The notes under the pieces: generated by a model
What the model was told of the DNA's origin: nothing
Database searches by the model: none
Seen by the model: only the letters and a program-made list of their open reading frames with translations
Assembly: GCF_903944925.1 (NCBI RefSeq)
Contig: NZ_CAJATU010000042.1
Span: forward strand, 1-64,000
Direction: 5' to 3'
Length of the DNA stretch: 64,000 bases
Origin: an uncultured Rhodopila sp.
GTDB taxonomy: Bacteria > Pseudomonadota > Alphaproteobacteria > Acetobacterales > Acetobacteraceae
In this document: positions 1-9,555 of the stretch, piece by piece
Numbering within the stretch: the stretch's first letter is position 1
Layout of the letters: each line of letters starts with the position of its first letter
Position numbers and translations under genes: made by a program

Positions 1-82
1 GTCCGACCACGAGCGACGGGGCCGCCGGCCACCCGCCGCATTCAACGTCGAACCCGTCGCTTCAAGAGAGGAGCTCAATGCC

Positions 83-433
83 TCATGTCCCGCGATCGAA
101 GGATATAATGTCCACTAACCAGACGATCGTGGACATTAGCTCGCTCCCAGCAGGCTGACCGAAGTATCCCTCACGCGGAGCCAAATCGGTAGGCGGCCGA
201 CAGCTTACGCTTACGTGTATGAAACTCGTTCGCGCCTCGCTCCAGGCGGCGTAGGTTGTCTCACCGCCTGGAAGCATCGTGCCACCCGAACCGAGCGCGC
301 CAGAGAGATCGGCAAGCTGCCGAAAACGGGCAACCTTTCCCAGCAGATCATAATGCAAATCTTCCAATAACAAGCGGACAAGGCCAAGATCTTTTATCGG
401 ACTCAGAAGATCCGGCATGATTTCTTCTGCCAT
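83..433 (-). CDS. hypothetical protein, probably truncated or frame-disrupted
   Basis: The frame downstream of guaA could encode about 116 residues from the ATG at 433. An inner ATG gives the start MPDLLSPIKD. The first ~65 residues are helical and protein-like (LLLEDLHYDLLGKVARF, then a GGETTYAAWSEARTSFIH stretch). They resemble small conserved proteins of unknown function. After that point the composition changes abruptly, which suggests a truncation or a frame change near 235-240. No Shine-Dalgarno sequence is evident, and no function is assigned. It could be a decayed remnant rather than a working gene. Confidence 0.35.
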   Translation of the reverse strand: MAEEIMPDLLSPIKDLGLVRLLLEDLHYDLLGKVARFRQLADLSGALGSGGTMLPGGETTYAAWSEARTSFIHVSVSCRPPTDLAPREGYFGQPAGSELMSTIVWLVDIISFDRGT

Positions 434-484
434 TGAACAGTTCGCTACCCACACACGAAGAACGTCCTGCTTTACCGGTTTACC

Positions 485-2062
485 CTACTCCCACTCAATC
501 GTCCCCGGCGGCTTGGACGTAATATCATACGTCACCCGGTTCACCCCCCGCACCTCATTCACGATCCGCCCCGCAACCCGTGTCAGAAACCCCATCTCGA
601 ACGGATACACATCCGCCGTCATCCCATCCGTGCTGGTCACCGCCCGCAGCGCGCACGCCATGTCGTACGTCCGCCCGTCCCCCATCACCCCCACCGTCCG
701 CACCGGCAGCAGCACCGCAAACGCCTGCCAAATCGCGTCGTACAGCCCGGCCGAACGGATCTCCTCCAGATAGATCGCGTCTACCTTGCGCAGCATGTCC
801 GCCTTTTCCCGCGTCACCGCCCCCGGTATCCGGATCGCCAGCCCCGGCCCCGGGAACGGGTGCCGCCCGACGATCGCCTCCGGCATCCCCAGCTCCCGCC
901 CGAGCGCCCGCACCTCGTCCTTGAACAACTCCCGCAACGGCTCCACCAGCTTCATCCGCATCCGCGCCGGCAAGCCGCCGACATTATGATGTGACTTGAT
1001 CGTAACAGACGGGCCGCCGGTGAAGCTGACGCTTTCGATCACGTCCGGGTAAAGCGTGCCCTGCGCGAGAAAATCCGCGCCGCCAACCAGAGCCGCCTCT
1101 TCCTCGAACACCTCGATAAACAGCCGCCCGATGGTCTTGCGCTTGATCTCCGGATCGGTCACCCCCTCCAGCGCGCCCAGGAACAGGTCCGACGCATCCC
1201 GGTGCACCAGCCGGATGTTGAAGCGGTCGCGGAACGTCTCGATCACCTGCGCCGCCTCGTCCTGCCGCAGCAGCCCGTGATCGACGAAGATGCAGGTCAA
1301 CTGCTCGCCGATAGCCTCCTGGATCAGCACCGCCGCGACAGAGGAATCCACGCCCCCCGACAGCCCGCAGATCACCCGCCCGCTGCCGACCTGGGCGCGG
1401 ATGCGGGCGATCTCCGTCGCGCGAAAGCCCGCCATGGTCCACGACCCGCTCAACCCCACGACGCAATGGGTAAAATTGCGCAGAAGCTGCGCGCCATGCG
1501 GGGTATGCACGACCTCCGGATGGAACTGCACCCCGTAGAACCGCCGCGCATCGTCGGCGATGGCAGCGAACGGAGCGCCCTCGCTGACGCCCACCACCCG
1601 GAACCCCGGCGGCAAACGGGTGACCCGGTCGCCATGGCTCATCCACACCTGCTCGCGGCTGCCCTTCGCCCAAACACCGGTGAACAGCGCGCAGTCATCC
1701 GCCACATCGACATGGGCCCGGCCAAACTCGCGATGGTCGGAGGGTTCAACCGCCCCGCCCAATTGCTGGCACAGCAACTGCTCCCCGTAGCAAATCCCCA
1801 GGATCGGCACCCCGAGCGCGAACACCGCTTCGGGCGCCAGCGGGGCGGCCTCATCGTGGACGGAGGCCGGACCGCCCGACAGGATGATCCCGCGCGGATG
1901 CCACGCCTCGATCCGGGCGGCATCGGCGGTAAACGGCCAGATTTCGCAGTAGACGCCCGAGTCGCGCAGGCGGCGCGCGATCAACTGGGTCACCTGGCTG
2001 CCGAAATCCAGGATCAGGATGCGTTCGGGGGTATCGGCGGGATCAGGCAGGGAGTCGGTCAT
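485..2062 (-). CDS. guaA: GMP synthase (glutamine-hydrolysing)
   Basis: Converts XMP to GMP in the cytoplasm, using glutamine and ATP, in the last step of guanine nucleotide synthesis. The product is about 525 residues, the normal GuaA length. The N-terminal class I glutamine amidotransferase domain has the nucleophile Cys near residue 91 ([11 protein letters not shown]) and the His-Glu pair in QFHPEV. The ATP-pyrophosphatase P-loop is SGGVDSS. The C-terminal dimerisation domain ends in the family-typical PPGTIEWE. An upstream in-frame extension to 2116 exists, but the ATG at 2062 (MTDSLPDP) gives the standard length and was chosen. The nearby ATG at 2068 is also possible. The next gene upstream (GMC oxidoreductase) stops 63 bp away on the same strand. 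Confidence 0.97.
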   Translation of the reverse strand: MTDSLPDPADTPERILILDFGSQVTQLIARRLRDSGVYCEIWPFTADAARIEAWHPRGIILSGGPASVHDEAAPLAPEAVFALGVPILGICYGEQLLCQQLGGAVEPSDHREFGRAHVDVADDCALFTGVWAKGSREQVWMSHGDRVTRLPPGFRVVGVSEGAPFAAIADDARRFYGVQFHPEVVHTPHGAQLLRNFTHCVVGLSGSWTMAGFRATEIARIRAQVGSGRVICGLSGGVDSSVAAVLIQEAIGEQLTCIFVDHGLLRQDEAAQVIETFRDRFNIRLVHRDASDLFLGALEGVTDPEIKRKTIGRLFIEVFEEEAALVGGADFLAQGTLYPDVIESVSFTGGPSVTIKSHHNVGGLPARMRMKLVEPLRELFKDEVRALGRELGMPEAIVGRHPFPGPGLAIRIPGAVTREKADMLRKVDAIYLEEIRSAGLYDAIWQAFAVLLPVRTVGVMGDGRTYDMACALRAVTSTDGMTADVYPFEMGFLTRVAGRIVNEVRGVNRVTYDITSKPPGTIEWE

Positions 2063-2125
2063 GATCATCAGTACCAGCGCTTGATCCGCGGCCTTGGACC
2101 ACGCCGGAGACGGCAAAGCAAGCGT

Positions 2126-3718
2126 CTAGGCCGCCCTCAGGATCATGTCTGCCGCCTTCTCCGCAATCATGATCACCGTCGCATTGGTATTCCCCGACAC
2201 CACCGCCGGCATCACCGAGGCATCCACCACCCGCAGCCCCTCGATTCCCTTCACCTTCAGCGTCTCATCCACCACAGCGCGCGGACCCGGACCCATCATG
2301 CAGGTGCTGGTTTGATGGAACGTCGTGGAAGCCGTGGCGCGCACATGCTCCAGCAGATCCTCATCAGTCGCCGCCTGCGGCCCGGGCAAAATCTCCTCCG
2401 TCACGAACCGCCGCATGGCTGGCGTCGCGAAGACCCGCCGCGTCACATGCAGACCCGCCACGACCGTCTCCCGGTCCGCCCGGGCCGACAGATAATTCGG
2501 CTGCATCGCCGGCGCGGCGGCCGGGTCGGGCGAGACGATCCGCAGCCACCCGCGGCTTTCCGGGCGGCAGGGAATCGCCGTCAGCGAGCAGCCCGGAAAC
2601 CGGTGCATCGGGTCGCCGATCTTCGGCATGCTGCCGGCAAGGAATTGGTACTGGACGTCGGGGCTGTCGAGTTCCGGCCGGGTCTTCACGAACAATCCGA
2701 TGGGGCCTGCGCCGGTCATGAGCGGCCCCTTCCCGGCCAGTATCCATTCCGCTCCGGCGTAAAGCCGCCGCAGCCAGTTGTGGTAGATCTCGTTCATCGT
2801 CACCGTGCCGTCGACGCAGCGATAGATCATGCGGGCGCCAATATGGTCCTGCAGGTTCTCGCCAACGCCCGGCAGATCGTGCCGCACATCGATCCCGGCC
2901 GGCTGCAGCACCGCGCCGGGGCCAATGCCGGACAACTGGAGAATCTGCGGCGAGTTGATCGTTCCGCCGCACAGCAGCACCTCCCGCTTTGCCGTTGCCC
3001 GGTGCAGCGATCCGTCCCGGCTGTATTCGATGCCGACGGCCCGCCGATGGTCCAGCAGCACCTTGTGCGTCAGGGCGTGGATCTCGATCGTCAGGTTGCA
3101 GCGCGATTTGACCGGATTGAGATACGCCACCGCCGCCGACGCACGCCGCCGCCCTCTCACCGTCAACTGCAGCGGTCCGACTCCCTCCTGGTCCGCGCCA
3201 TTAAAGTCACGATTGAGCCTGTACCCCGCCTGCTGCGCACCCGAAATAAACGCCCGGTGCAGCGGATGATCGGTGCGCAGGTCCGACACGCCCAGCGGCC
3301 CGCCGGCGCCGTGATACGCGTCGGCGCCGTGTTCCTGATCCTCGGCCTTGCGAAAATACGGCAGCACGTCGTCGTACGACCAGCCGGCATTGCCGAGTTG
3401 GCGCCACAGGTCGAAATCCTGCCTCTGCCCGCGGATATAGATCAGCCCGTTGATCGAGGACGAGCCGCCGAGCACCTTGCCACGCGGCCAGGGGATGCGC
3501 CGGTTGTGCATCTCCGGCACCGGTTCGGTTTCGAAATACCACGCGACCTTGGGATTGTAGATATTGCGGAAGAAGCCGGCGGGGATGTGGATCCAGGGAT
3601 CGCCGTCCTTCCCGCCCGCCTCCAGCAGCAGAACCCGGTTGTCCGGATTGGCCGTCAGGCGGTTCGCCAGCACGCAGCCGGCGGAACCCGCCCCGACGAT
3701 GATATAATCGTATTCCAT
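2126..3718 (-). CDS. GMC family FAD oxidoreductase (choline dehydrogenase-like)
   Basis: FAD-dependent alcohol dehydrogenase of the glucose-methanol-choline family, 530 residues, a usual length. The N-terminal dinucleotide fold is GAGSAGCVLANRL. The GMC signature follows around residues 80-100 (PRGKVLGGSSSINGLIYIRG). Near the C-terminus the active-site His lies in TTFHQTSTCMMG, and the closing FAD-binding segment is NTNATVIMIAEKAADMI. A G-rich purine stretch precedes the ATG. The substrate cannot be read from the sequence: relatives act on choline, aliphatic alcohols or polyethylene glycol. There is no betaine aldehyde dehydrogenase nearby, so a choline role is not supported. A 23-bp palindrome (3730-3752) separates it from the upstream glycosyltransferase. 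Confidence 0.9.
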   Translation of the reverse strand: MEYDYIIVGAGSAGCVLANRLTANPDNRVLLLEAGGKDGDPWIHIPAGFFRNIYNPKVAWYFETEPVPEMHNRRIPWPRGKVLGGSSSINGLIYIRGQRQDFDLWRQLGNAGWSYDDVLPYFRKAEDQEHGADAYHGAGGPLGVSDLRTDHPLHRAFISGAQQAGYRLNRDFNGADQEGVGPLQLTVRGRRRASAAVAYLNPVKSRCNLTIEIHALTHKVLLDHRRAVGIEYSRDGSLHRATAKREVLLCGGTINSPQILQLSGIGPGAVLQPAGIDVRHDLPGVGENLQDHIGARMIYRCVDGTVTMNEIYHNWLRRLYAGAEWILAGKGPLMTGAGPIGLFVKTRPELDSPDVQYQFLAGSMPKIGDPMHRFPGCSLTAIPCRPESRGWLRIVSPDPAAAPAMQPNYLSARADRETVVAGLHVTRRVFATPAMRRFVTEEILPGPQAATDEDLLEHVRATASTTFHQTSTCMMGPGPRAVVDETLKVKGIEGLRVVDASVMPAVVSGNTNATVIMIAEKAADMILRAA

Positions 3719-3729
3719 CCGCCCCGCCC

Positions 3730-3752
3730 CTGGCCGTCATTATGACGGCCAG
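3730..3752. repeat. perfect 11-bp inverted repeat between two minus-strand genes
   Basis: CTGGCCGTCAT, one central base, then its exact reverse complement. It lies 12 bp upstream of the GMC oxidoreductase start and 32 bp downstream of the GT4 stop, on their shared strand. There is no T-tract, so a classical terminator is unlikely. It may be an operator or a small palindromic repeat. Confidence 0.55.
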
Positions 3753-3784
3753 TGAAGCGGAAGCCGTGGCGGTTGGCCAGAGCG

Positions 3785-4837
3785 TCAGACCACGCGCAGC
3801 ACCGGGCGGGCGGCCTTGACCGCCATGCGGCGATAGAGCGCGACATAATCCTCCGCCATGCGGCGAGCGGTAAAGCGTTCCTCGAAGACCTTGCGGATGA
3901 CATCGTGCGACAGCGTATCCAGCCGCGACAGCGCGGCGACCGCCCCGGTTTCGTCATGCACGATGAAGCCGGTCGTGCCGTGATCGATCACCTCCGGCAC
4001 CGACCCGGCCGGATAAGCGATCGTCGGGGTGCCGCACGCCATCGCCTCGATCATCACCAAACCGAACGGCTCCGGCCAATCGATTGGCAGGAGTAGCGCC
4101 CTTGCGCCACTCAGGAACGCGGGTTTTTCCGCATCGCCGATTTCGCCGATAAGCTGGATCTGGTCGCCATCGATCATCGGCCGGATGGTCGATTCGAAAT
4201 ACGCGGTATCGACCCGGTCGATCTTGGCGGCAATCTTCAGCTTCATACCCGCCGCACGAGCGATGCGGATCGCCCGGTCCGGCGCCTTTTCCGGGCAAAT
4301 CCGGCCCAGAAACGCCAGGTAATCCCGCTCCATCGGCTGCGGCGTCAGCAGGTTGGGCGGCAGGCCGTGATACACGGTCCCGACAAAGTTACCGTTGGTT
4401 AACGGTCTCCGTTGCGCATCGGATATGGACACCAGCGGTGCTTCCGGAAATTCCTGCATCACCCGCGACAGTTCCGGCAGGTCCAGGCGGCCGTGCAGAG
4501 TCGTCAGGTACGGAGTCGGCTGGCGGCTGAGCAGCGAAAACGGCCAGTAATCCAGATGGCAGTGCAGCACGTCGAACTCATGCGCCCGCTGCGCGATCTT
4601 CTCCAGAAGCAGCATCGGCGGCGCCATGGCGTCGCGCAAGGTCGTGTCGAACCGCAGCGCGCACGGCCATACGGCGTCGAGGTGCGCTTTCGTTACGGAG
4701 TCGCCGCTGGCGAACAGGGTCACCTCATGACCCATGGCTACCAGTTCCTCGGTCAGGTAGGACACCACCCGCTCGGTCCCGCCATAGGTGCGCGGGGGGA
4801 CGGACTCGGTCAGTGGCGCGATTTGGGCTATACGCAT
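3785..4837 (-). CDS. glycosyltransferase family 4 protein
   Basis: GT-B fold glycosyltransferase of about 350 residues. The N-terminal half has the acceptor-side motif PPRTYGGTERVVSYLTEELVAMGHEVTLFASGDS. The C-terminal donor domain contains FLGRICPEKAPDRAIRIA and the E-x7-E-like loop PEPFGLVMIEAMACGTPTIAY. The ATG at 4837 (MRIAQIAPL) was chosen over an upstream in-frame start because family members begin at this beta strand. It is divergent from otsA with about 220 bp between the starts. The pairing suggests carbohydrate or stress metabolism, but donor and acceptor sugars are not deducible. Soluble, with no signal peptide. Confidence 0.9.
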   Translation of the reverse strand: MRIAQIAPLTESVPPRTYGGTERVVSYLTEELVAMGHEVTLFASGDSVTKAHLDAVWPCALRFDTTLRDAMAPPMLLLEKIAQRAHEFDVLHCHLDYWPFSLLSRQPTPYLTTLHGRLDLPELSRVMQEFPEAPLVSISDAQRRPLTNGNFVGTVYHGLPPNLLTPQPMERDYLAFLGRICPEKAPDRAIRIARAAGMKLKIAAKIDRVDTAYFESTIRPMIDGDQIQLIGEIGDAEKPAFLSGARALLLPIDWPEPFGLVMIEAMACGTPTIAYPAGSVPEVIDHGTTGFIVHDETGAVAALSRLDTLSHDVIRKVFEERFTARRMAEDYVALYRRMAVKAARPVLRVV

Positions 4838-5061
4838 TGTCAAATGGCTCCCGGCCTTCAGTTCGAGAGCAGTGATGGAGGGCGGATCAGGTTTTTTTGC
4901 GGCAGGTGCGAACATGAAGCGGACAAAGTCGGCCCCCTCACGACGAAGTTACTGCCTGGGGCTTACCCGTACCGCCTCGTTTGCGTTTACCAAGGCACGA
5001 TCGGTTGCGTCCGAGCCGGCTATTGTTGCTCGGACAAAACATAATTGGGGGATGCTGACCG

Positions 5062-6468
5062 ATGCCACGGCTGGTCGTCGTTTCAAATCGAGTACCACTT
5101 CCATCTGAACGTGGCGCCAAGGCAGGAGGCCTGGCGATCGCCCTGGCCGATGCCTTGCAGCCCGGGTCCGTTTGGTTCGGCTGGAGCGGGCGACGCTCTG
5201 TGCGCGGGTCCGCGACAACCCACATCCAGCGGTCGGATGGTATTACTTACGCAACAATAGACCTTACGGAAGCGGATTATCATTCCTTCTATGTGAACTT
5301 CTCCAACGGCGCGTTGTGGCCGTTGCTGCATTTCCGCCTGGGATTGCTCGACTTCAAGTCGGAGGACTATGACGGCTATCGTTCCGTCAACCGCCAGTTC
5401 GCCGCCTCGCTGCTACCGCTGCTGCGGCCGGACGACGTGATCTGGGTGCATGACTATCACATGATCCCGATGGCCGCCGAGCTCCGCGCCGTGGGCGTGA
5501 CCAACAAAATCGGCTTTTTCCTCCACACCCCGTTCGTTCCGCCCTCGATCTTCAACGCGCTGCCACGCTCAGCCGAGTTGCTGAACGCGCTGTGCGCCTA
5601 CGATGTCGTCGGTTTTCATACCCGCACCTATTGTACTGCTTTCCTTGATTGCGTCGCGGAAAATCTCGGCGTGCATGCCGACAAGGATGGCCGCTTCGTC
5701 ATCCGCGGCCACTCCGTTCGTGCAATAGTCGATCCGATTGGCATCAATGCCGACGAGTTTTCGAAACGAGCGGTCGAGGCTGCGCGCGGTTCGGACGCGA
5801 GGCTGTTGCGCGAAAGCCTTGGCAAAGGCGGTCTCGCCATCGGCGTCGATCGGCTTGACTATTCGAAGGGCCTGATCAACCGGTTCGAAGCCATCGGCCG
5901 GTTCTTCGCCAACTATCCGCAGCATCGCCGGGAAGTCAGCTTCCTGCAAATCGCCGCACGTTCCCGCGAGGAGTCAGGATCATACGCGCGACTGAGACGA
6001 GAGCTGGATCGCATCGTTGGCGACACGAACGGGCGGTATTCGGAATTCGACTGGACCCCGTTGCGCTACATGACGCGAGCCGTCAAGCGCGACACGTTGG
6101 CAGGCTTCTTCCGCCTGTCGCGGCTCGCGCTCGTCACGCCGTTGCGCGATGGCATGAACCTGGTGGCGAAGGAATACGTCGCCGCGCAGGACGCCAACGA
6201 TCCGGGCGTGCTGATCCTCTCCCGCTTTGCCGGCGCGGCCGAAGAGATGTCGGAGGCGCTGATCGTCAATCCTTACGATTCCGATGAGATCGCCGAGGCC
6301 ATGCATATCGGCCTGTCAATGGACCTGGAGGAACGCCAGGAACGCTGGCGGTCGTTGCATAAGAAGGTCAGCGTCAACACCGCGGAGCGATTCTGCTCGG
6401 TGTTCCTGAAGCTTCTTGCGCATCCCGAGACGCATCCGGAACGGCCGTCGTTGCGGGCGATTTCGTAG
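5062..6468 (+). CDS. otsA: alpha,alpha-trehalose-phosphate synthase (UDP-forming)
   Basis: GT20 enzyme making trehalose 6-phosphate from UDP-glucose and glucose 6-phosphate. It is 468 residues, close to E. coli OtsA. Diagnostic segments are the N-terminal RLVVVSNRVPLP with KAGGLAIAL, the HDYHMIPMAAELR loop, GVDRLDYSKGLINRF at the nucleotide-sugar site, and VTPLRDGMNLVAKEYVAAQ, which binds the donor. No trehalose-6-phosphatase (OtsB) gene is adjacent, so the phosphatase must be encoded elsewhere. The gene is monocistronic, convergent with the SMP-30 gene and separated from it by a hairpin at 6481-6507. The product is a compatible solute, so regulation by osmotic or desiccation stress is likely but not visible here. 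Confidence 0.96.
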   Translation: MPRLVVVSNRVPLPSERGAKAGGLAIALADALQPGSVWFGWSGRRSVRGSATTHIQRSDGITYATIDLTEADYHSFYVNFSNGALWPLLHFRLGLLDFKSEDYDGYRSVNRQFAASLLPLLRPDDVIWVHDYHMIPMAAELRAVGVTNKIGFFLHTPFVPPSIFNALPRSAELLNALCAYDVVGFHTRTYCTAFLDCVAENLGVHADKDGRFVIRGHSVRAIVDPIGINADEFSKRAVEAARGSDARLLRESLGKGGLAIGVDRLDYSKGLINRFEAIGRFFANYPQHRREVSFLQIAARSREESGSYARLRRELDRIVGDTNGRYSEFDWTPLRYMTRAVKRDTLAGFFRLSRLALVTPLRDGMNLVAKEYVAAQDANDPGVLILSRFAGAAEEMSEALIVNPYDSDEIAEAMHIGLSMDLEERQERWRSLHKKVSVNTAERFCSVFLKLLAHPETHPERPSLRAIS

Positions 6469-6480
6469 ACGGCCAATCGT

Positions 6481-6507
6481 CCTGGTCCTTCCCGGGGAAG
6501 GGCCAGG
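6481..6507. terminator. hairpin between convergent otsA and SMP-30 genes
   Basis: A 13-bp stem with one G-T wobble: CCTGGTCCTTCCC pairs with GGGAAGGGCCAGG, and the arms are separated by one G, so the real loop is a few bases larger. It lies 12 bp after the otsA stop and 13 bp before the stop of the convergent gene. This position suits a bidirectional terminator, although a long U-tract is missing. Confidence 0.6.
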
Positions 6508-6519
6508 ATGCACATGCTA

Positions 6520-7389
6520 TCAATCGTCGGCGAACAATCCGACCGGTGCCCCCATCGCCGGAGCCGCCGCACGGAACAATCCCCCGAGCGCCGGGAACTC
6601 CTCCAGCACCTCAGCCGATTTCCCCTCTCGCAGCGACGTCACATAAAGCGAGCCGTCGGCAAAGCAGGGCATTGTAGGGCCGGGTATTGGGAACGCCCAC
6701 TTGCGCAGCAACTGACCGTCCGGGCTGAAGCAGTTGATGCAGCCCGCCGACGGGCCGGCGGACCAGTAGTTGCCGTCCGCGTCGGTGGCCGCGCCATCCG
6801 GGCGGCCGTCCTCGTTCTTCAAGGTCGCGATGATGCGGTGATTGGACCGCCCCCCGGTAGCCGGGTCGAAATCCCAGGCCTGGATGATGCCCCCCGTCGA
6901 GTCGGAGTGGTACATCCGCTTCCCGTCCGGCGACCACGCCAGGCCGTTCGAGACTGCGATGCCGGTTTCCTCCCGCGTGATCCTCCCGTCGGCCGTCACG
7001 CGGTACAAAGCCGCTATCTTCTGCCGCGGCGAGTTCTCGTCCATGCTGCCGACCCAGAACGCCCCGTCAGGGCCGACCTTGCCGTCGTTCAGGCGGTTCG
7101 TCGGCGGTTCGCCGATTTTCGGCGTCAGATCGGTCAAGGTGCCGCTGGCGGGATCGAACAGCGCGACATGATGCCGCTGCGCCACCACGAAGCGTCCGCT
7201 GCGGCACAGGCCGAAGCTGCCGACGACCTCCGGAAAGTCCCATGACGCGTGCGCGCCCGAATCGACCGACAGCGCGTTGATCCGCTTGCCGTTGATATCG
7301 CAGAACAGCAGCCGGCGGTTAGCTGCGTCCCACACTGGAGACTCCGCCACGCTACAGCGCGAGTCCCAAACCAGTTCGAAATCGCTCAT
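6520..7389 (-). CDS. SMP-30/gluconolactonase family protein
   Basis: Six-bladed beta-propeller lactonase of 289 residues, the normal family size. The metal ligand Glu is in CSVAESPVWDAANRRLLFCD. Further conserved segments are RLNDGKVGPDGAFWVGSMDE, NGLAWSPDGKRMYHSDS and DGRPDGAATDADGNYW, which contribute the Asn and Asp ligands. The likely role is hydrolysis of a sugar-acid lactone in the cytoplasm; the specific sugar is unknown. A purine-rich site (AGGGGAAGGGG) precedes the ATG. The upstream same-strand gene is the TcuA-like flavoprotein, whose stop is 94 bp away, so the two may be cotranscribed. Confidence 0.9.
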   Translation of the reverse strand: MSDFELVWDSRCSVAESPVWDAANRRLLFCDINGKRINALSVDSGAHASWDFPEVVGSFGLCRSGRFVVAQRHHVALFDPASGTLTDLTPKIGEPPTNRLNDGKVGPDGAFWVGSMDENSPRQKIAALYRVTADGRITREETGIAVSNGLAWSPDGKRMYHSDSTGGIIQAWDFDPATGGRSNHRIIATLKNEDGRPDGAATDADGNYWSAGPSAGCINCFSPDGQLLRKWAFPIPGPTMPCFADGSLYVTSLREGKSAEVLEEFPALGGLFRAAAPAMGAPVGLFADD

Positions 7390-7482
7390 GACCGAAGCCC
7401 CTTCCCCTGGATCTGCGTTTCATAGCCCTGAACACGGAAGCATCCCGCGGGTCGCTCATCACATCGTGGATCTTTCTCCAAA

Positions 7483-8832
7483 TCACGCACGAGCGGAACG
7501 GGCCGCCGCCGCACCGGCGATGCGGCCGAACACTGCGCCGATGGCCAGGCCCGCTCCGGCAAGATAACCGGTACCAAGAATGCAGGGCGCCATCACCATG
7601 CCCGCTGCAAACAGGTTGGCAACCGGGGTGCGGTCGACAGTCATTGCCCGCGCCTCGGCATCCACCTCGACTCCGAGGCAGGTGAAGGTGATACCCGGCC
7701 GGATCGGGGTAGCGGTGAATGGCGGAACCTCCAGCCGACGGGCGTGACGCGTCTTGGGCGGGGCGATCCCGTCGGTATATCCGTCTTGGCCCGCCGCCCG
7801 GACGGACGCATTGAACGCCGAGACGGTAGCGGTCAGCGCGGCGGGATCGAGTCCGGCCAGTTCCGCCAGGGCGGGAATGGTCGCGGCCTGCAGCGGCGGC
7901 AGCATCGGCGGCGGCGCGCCGGTCTCCGCCGCTTCGTCCAGGATCAGCCAGGCGAGTTGCCCCGGCTGCCCGGCTACCTTGCGCCCCCAGACAGCGTAAC
8001 GGGTCGGGCCGGTATCGCCGCCCTCGTCATGAAAGCGCCGCCCGGTGCGGTCGACGACGATCCCGGCGGGAATGCCGAGCACCCGGGTGGCGATGCCGCC
8101 ATCCGACCGGGGCGAGCGGGCGTCGACAGCGACCAGATGGCAGGCCCCCGGTTCCCCGGCCGTCGCCACACCCTGCTTGATCAGGCCACGCAGCAACGCG
8201 CCATCGGCATAAGGGGTGCCGCGCAGGATGAACCCATCCGCCGCCGCGCCCCAAACCGGGCGCAACGCTTCGAGATCGGCTTGCGCGCCGCCGCAGCAGA
8301 GCACCACTGCGCCGGGTTCAACCTGTCCGGACGGCAGATCCGCTGCCCGAACGCGGCCACCGGAGAGGGTCAACTCCGTCGCTTGGGTGTCATAGCTGAT
8401 CTCCACGCCCAGCCGTTGAGCGGTGCCATACAGCACATTGAGCATGGTCTTACCGCCGCCGAAAAGGAAGCTCGTGCGGCGCGATACCGGCAGCATACCG
8501 TCCGCCGCCCGCTGGAACGGCACGCCTTGCGCAGCCAGCCAGGGCACGACGGACGCCGACTCCGCGGCCAGGCGCTGGCACAGTGCCCGGTTGAAATGCT
8601 CCCCGGCGATACGGTTCAGTTCGGCGAGGTATTCGGCCTCGCTGTAGGTCCCCGGCGAAAAAGGCGTCGGTGCGTCGTGCGCCACTCGCAGATTGCGGGC
8701 ATGGCGGGCGTTGCCGCCGCGCAGCTGTCGCGGGGCGTATTCGATCAGCCGCACGGAGGCTCCGGCGCGCCGGGCGGTGATTGCGGCGCACAGCGCGGCG
8801 ATGCCGCCGCCGATGACCAGCACATCAGCCAA
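7483..8832 (-). CDS. tcuA: FAD-dependent oxidoreductase, tricarballylate dehydrogenase (TcuA)-like
   Basis: Flavoprotein of the fumarate reductase/succinate dehydrogenase flavoprotein superfamily, 449 residues. The FAD-binding Rossmann segment is VLVIGGGIAALCAAITARRAGASV. GGNARHARNLRVAH and the late LFAAGMVMAPCILGTGYLAGAGLAIG segment closely follow the TcuA pattern. TcuA oxidises tricarballylate to cis-aconitate. The partner genes tcuB and tcuC are absent here, so the substrate may differ and the symbol is tentative. The start is a TTG at 8832 preceded by GGGAG at suitable spacing; no better ATG exists. It is divergent from the flavodoxin-like reductase. Confidence 0.75.
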   Translation of the reverse strand: MADVLVIGGGIAALCAAITARRAGASVRLIEYAPRQLRGGNARHARNLRVAHDAPTPFSPGTYSEAEYLAELNRIAGEHFNRALCQRLAAESASVVPWLAAQGVPFQRAADGMLPVSRRTSFLFGGGKTMLNVLYGTAQRLGVEISYDTQATELTLSGGRVRAADLPSGQVEPGAVVLCCGGAQADLEALRPVWGAAADGFILRGTPYADGALLRGLIKQGVATAGEPGACHLVAVDARSPRSDGGIATRVLGIPAGIVVDRTGRRFHDEGGDTGPTRYAVWGRKVAGQPGQLAWLILDEAAETGAPPPMLPPLQAATIPALAELAGLDPAALTATVSAFNASVRAAGQDGYTDGIAPPKTRHARRLEVPPFTATPIRPGITFTCLGVEVDAEARAMTVDRTPVANLFAAGMVMAPCILGTGYLAGAGLAIGAVFGRIAGAAAARSARA

Positions 8833-8954
8833 GGCGAAACTCCCGCGGAGGACGGCGGCCTCTGGAACTTCGGCCGATAAGGACGGTACTAGAATGTCCC
8901 GCGCGTGTATGGAAGCCCGGGCCTGCCGCCGCGACCGGGTTGAAAGATGCCGCC

Positions 8955-9542
8955 ATGCATGTGCTGCTGATCCACTGCCACCCCTGCGCGGGGAGTTTCT
9001 CCGCCTCGCTGCGCGACGCCGCTACGGCAGCGCTGACAGCTTCCGGCCATACGGTCGAGCTGCGTGATCTCTACGCCGAGGGCTTCTTGCCTGCGCTGAC
9101 GCCGGAACAGCGCCGCGGTTTCTATGACGAGCGCGCCAATCGGAGCGGCGTCGAAGACCACGCCGCCGCGCTTGGCCGGGCGGAGGCGCTGCTGCTGGTC
9201 TATCCGAGCTGGTGGTTCGGATTGCCCGCCATGCTCAAGGGCTGGCTGGACCGGGTCTGGCTGCCGGGGGTTGCGTTTCGCCTGGATGGGCCGGGCGAAC
9301 TGCGCCCGCTGCTGACGCGTATCCGGCGCATCGGTGTTGTGACGACCTACGGATCGCCGGCGTGGCGGCTCTGGCTTGTCGGCTGGCCGGACCGGAAGCT
9401 GATTGGCCGCGGACTCCGGCCGCTATGCGCCCGGCGCTGCCGGCTGGACTGGATCGCCTTGACGGGCATGGACAACAGCACTGCGGCGCAGCGGGAGCGG
9501 TTCCTGGCGAAGGTCCGCGCCCGCCTTTTGCGCTGGCGTTGA
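8955..9542 (+). CDS. NAD(P)H-dependent oxidoreductase, flavodoxin-like fold
   Basis: Quinone reductase/modulator of drug activity B-type flavoprotein, about 195 residues. It starts MHVLLIHCHPCAGSFSASLRDA. The FMN/quinone loop is LLVYPSWWFGLPAMLKGWLDRVWLPGVAF. The ATG at 8955 was preferred over the GTG/ATG a few codons upstream because the first beta strand begins there. It is soluble and cytoplasmic, and probably a two-electron quinone or nitro-compound reductase using FMN or FAD. It is divergent from the TcuA-like gene with about 120 bp between starts. No regulator is adjacent. Confidence 0.88.
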   Translation: MHVLLIHCHPCAGSFSASLRDAATAALTASGHTVELRDLYAEGFLPALTPEQRRGFYDERANRSGVEDHAAALGRAEALLLVYPSWWFGLPAMLKGWLDRVWLPGVAFRLDGPGELRPLLTRIRRIGVVTTYGSPAWRLWLVGWPDRKLIGRGLRPLCARRCRLDWIALTGMDNSTAAQRERFLAKVRARLLRWR

Positions 9543-9555
9543 GCCCGGCCGGAAA

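Noticed and set aside
1202-3745. An 847-codon open frame on the plus strand
   Set aside because: It runs antisense to guaA and the GMC oxidoreductase gene, with Arg/His/Pro-rich composition typical of GC-rich antisense frames, and has no family similarity.
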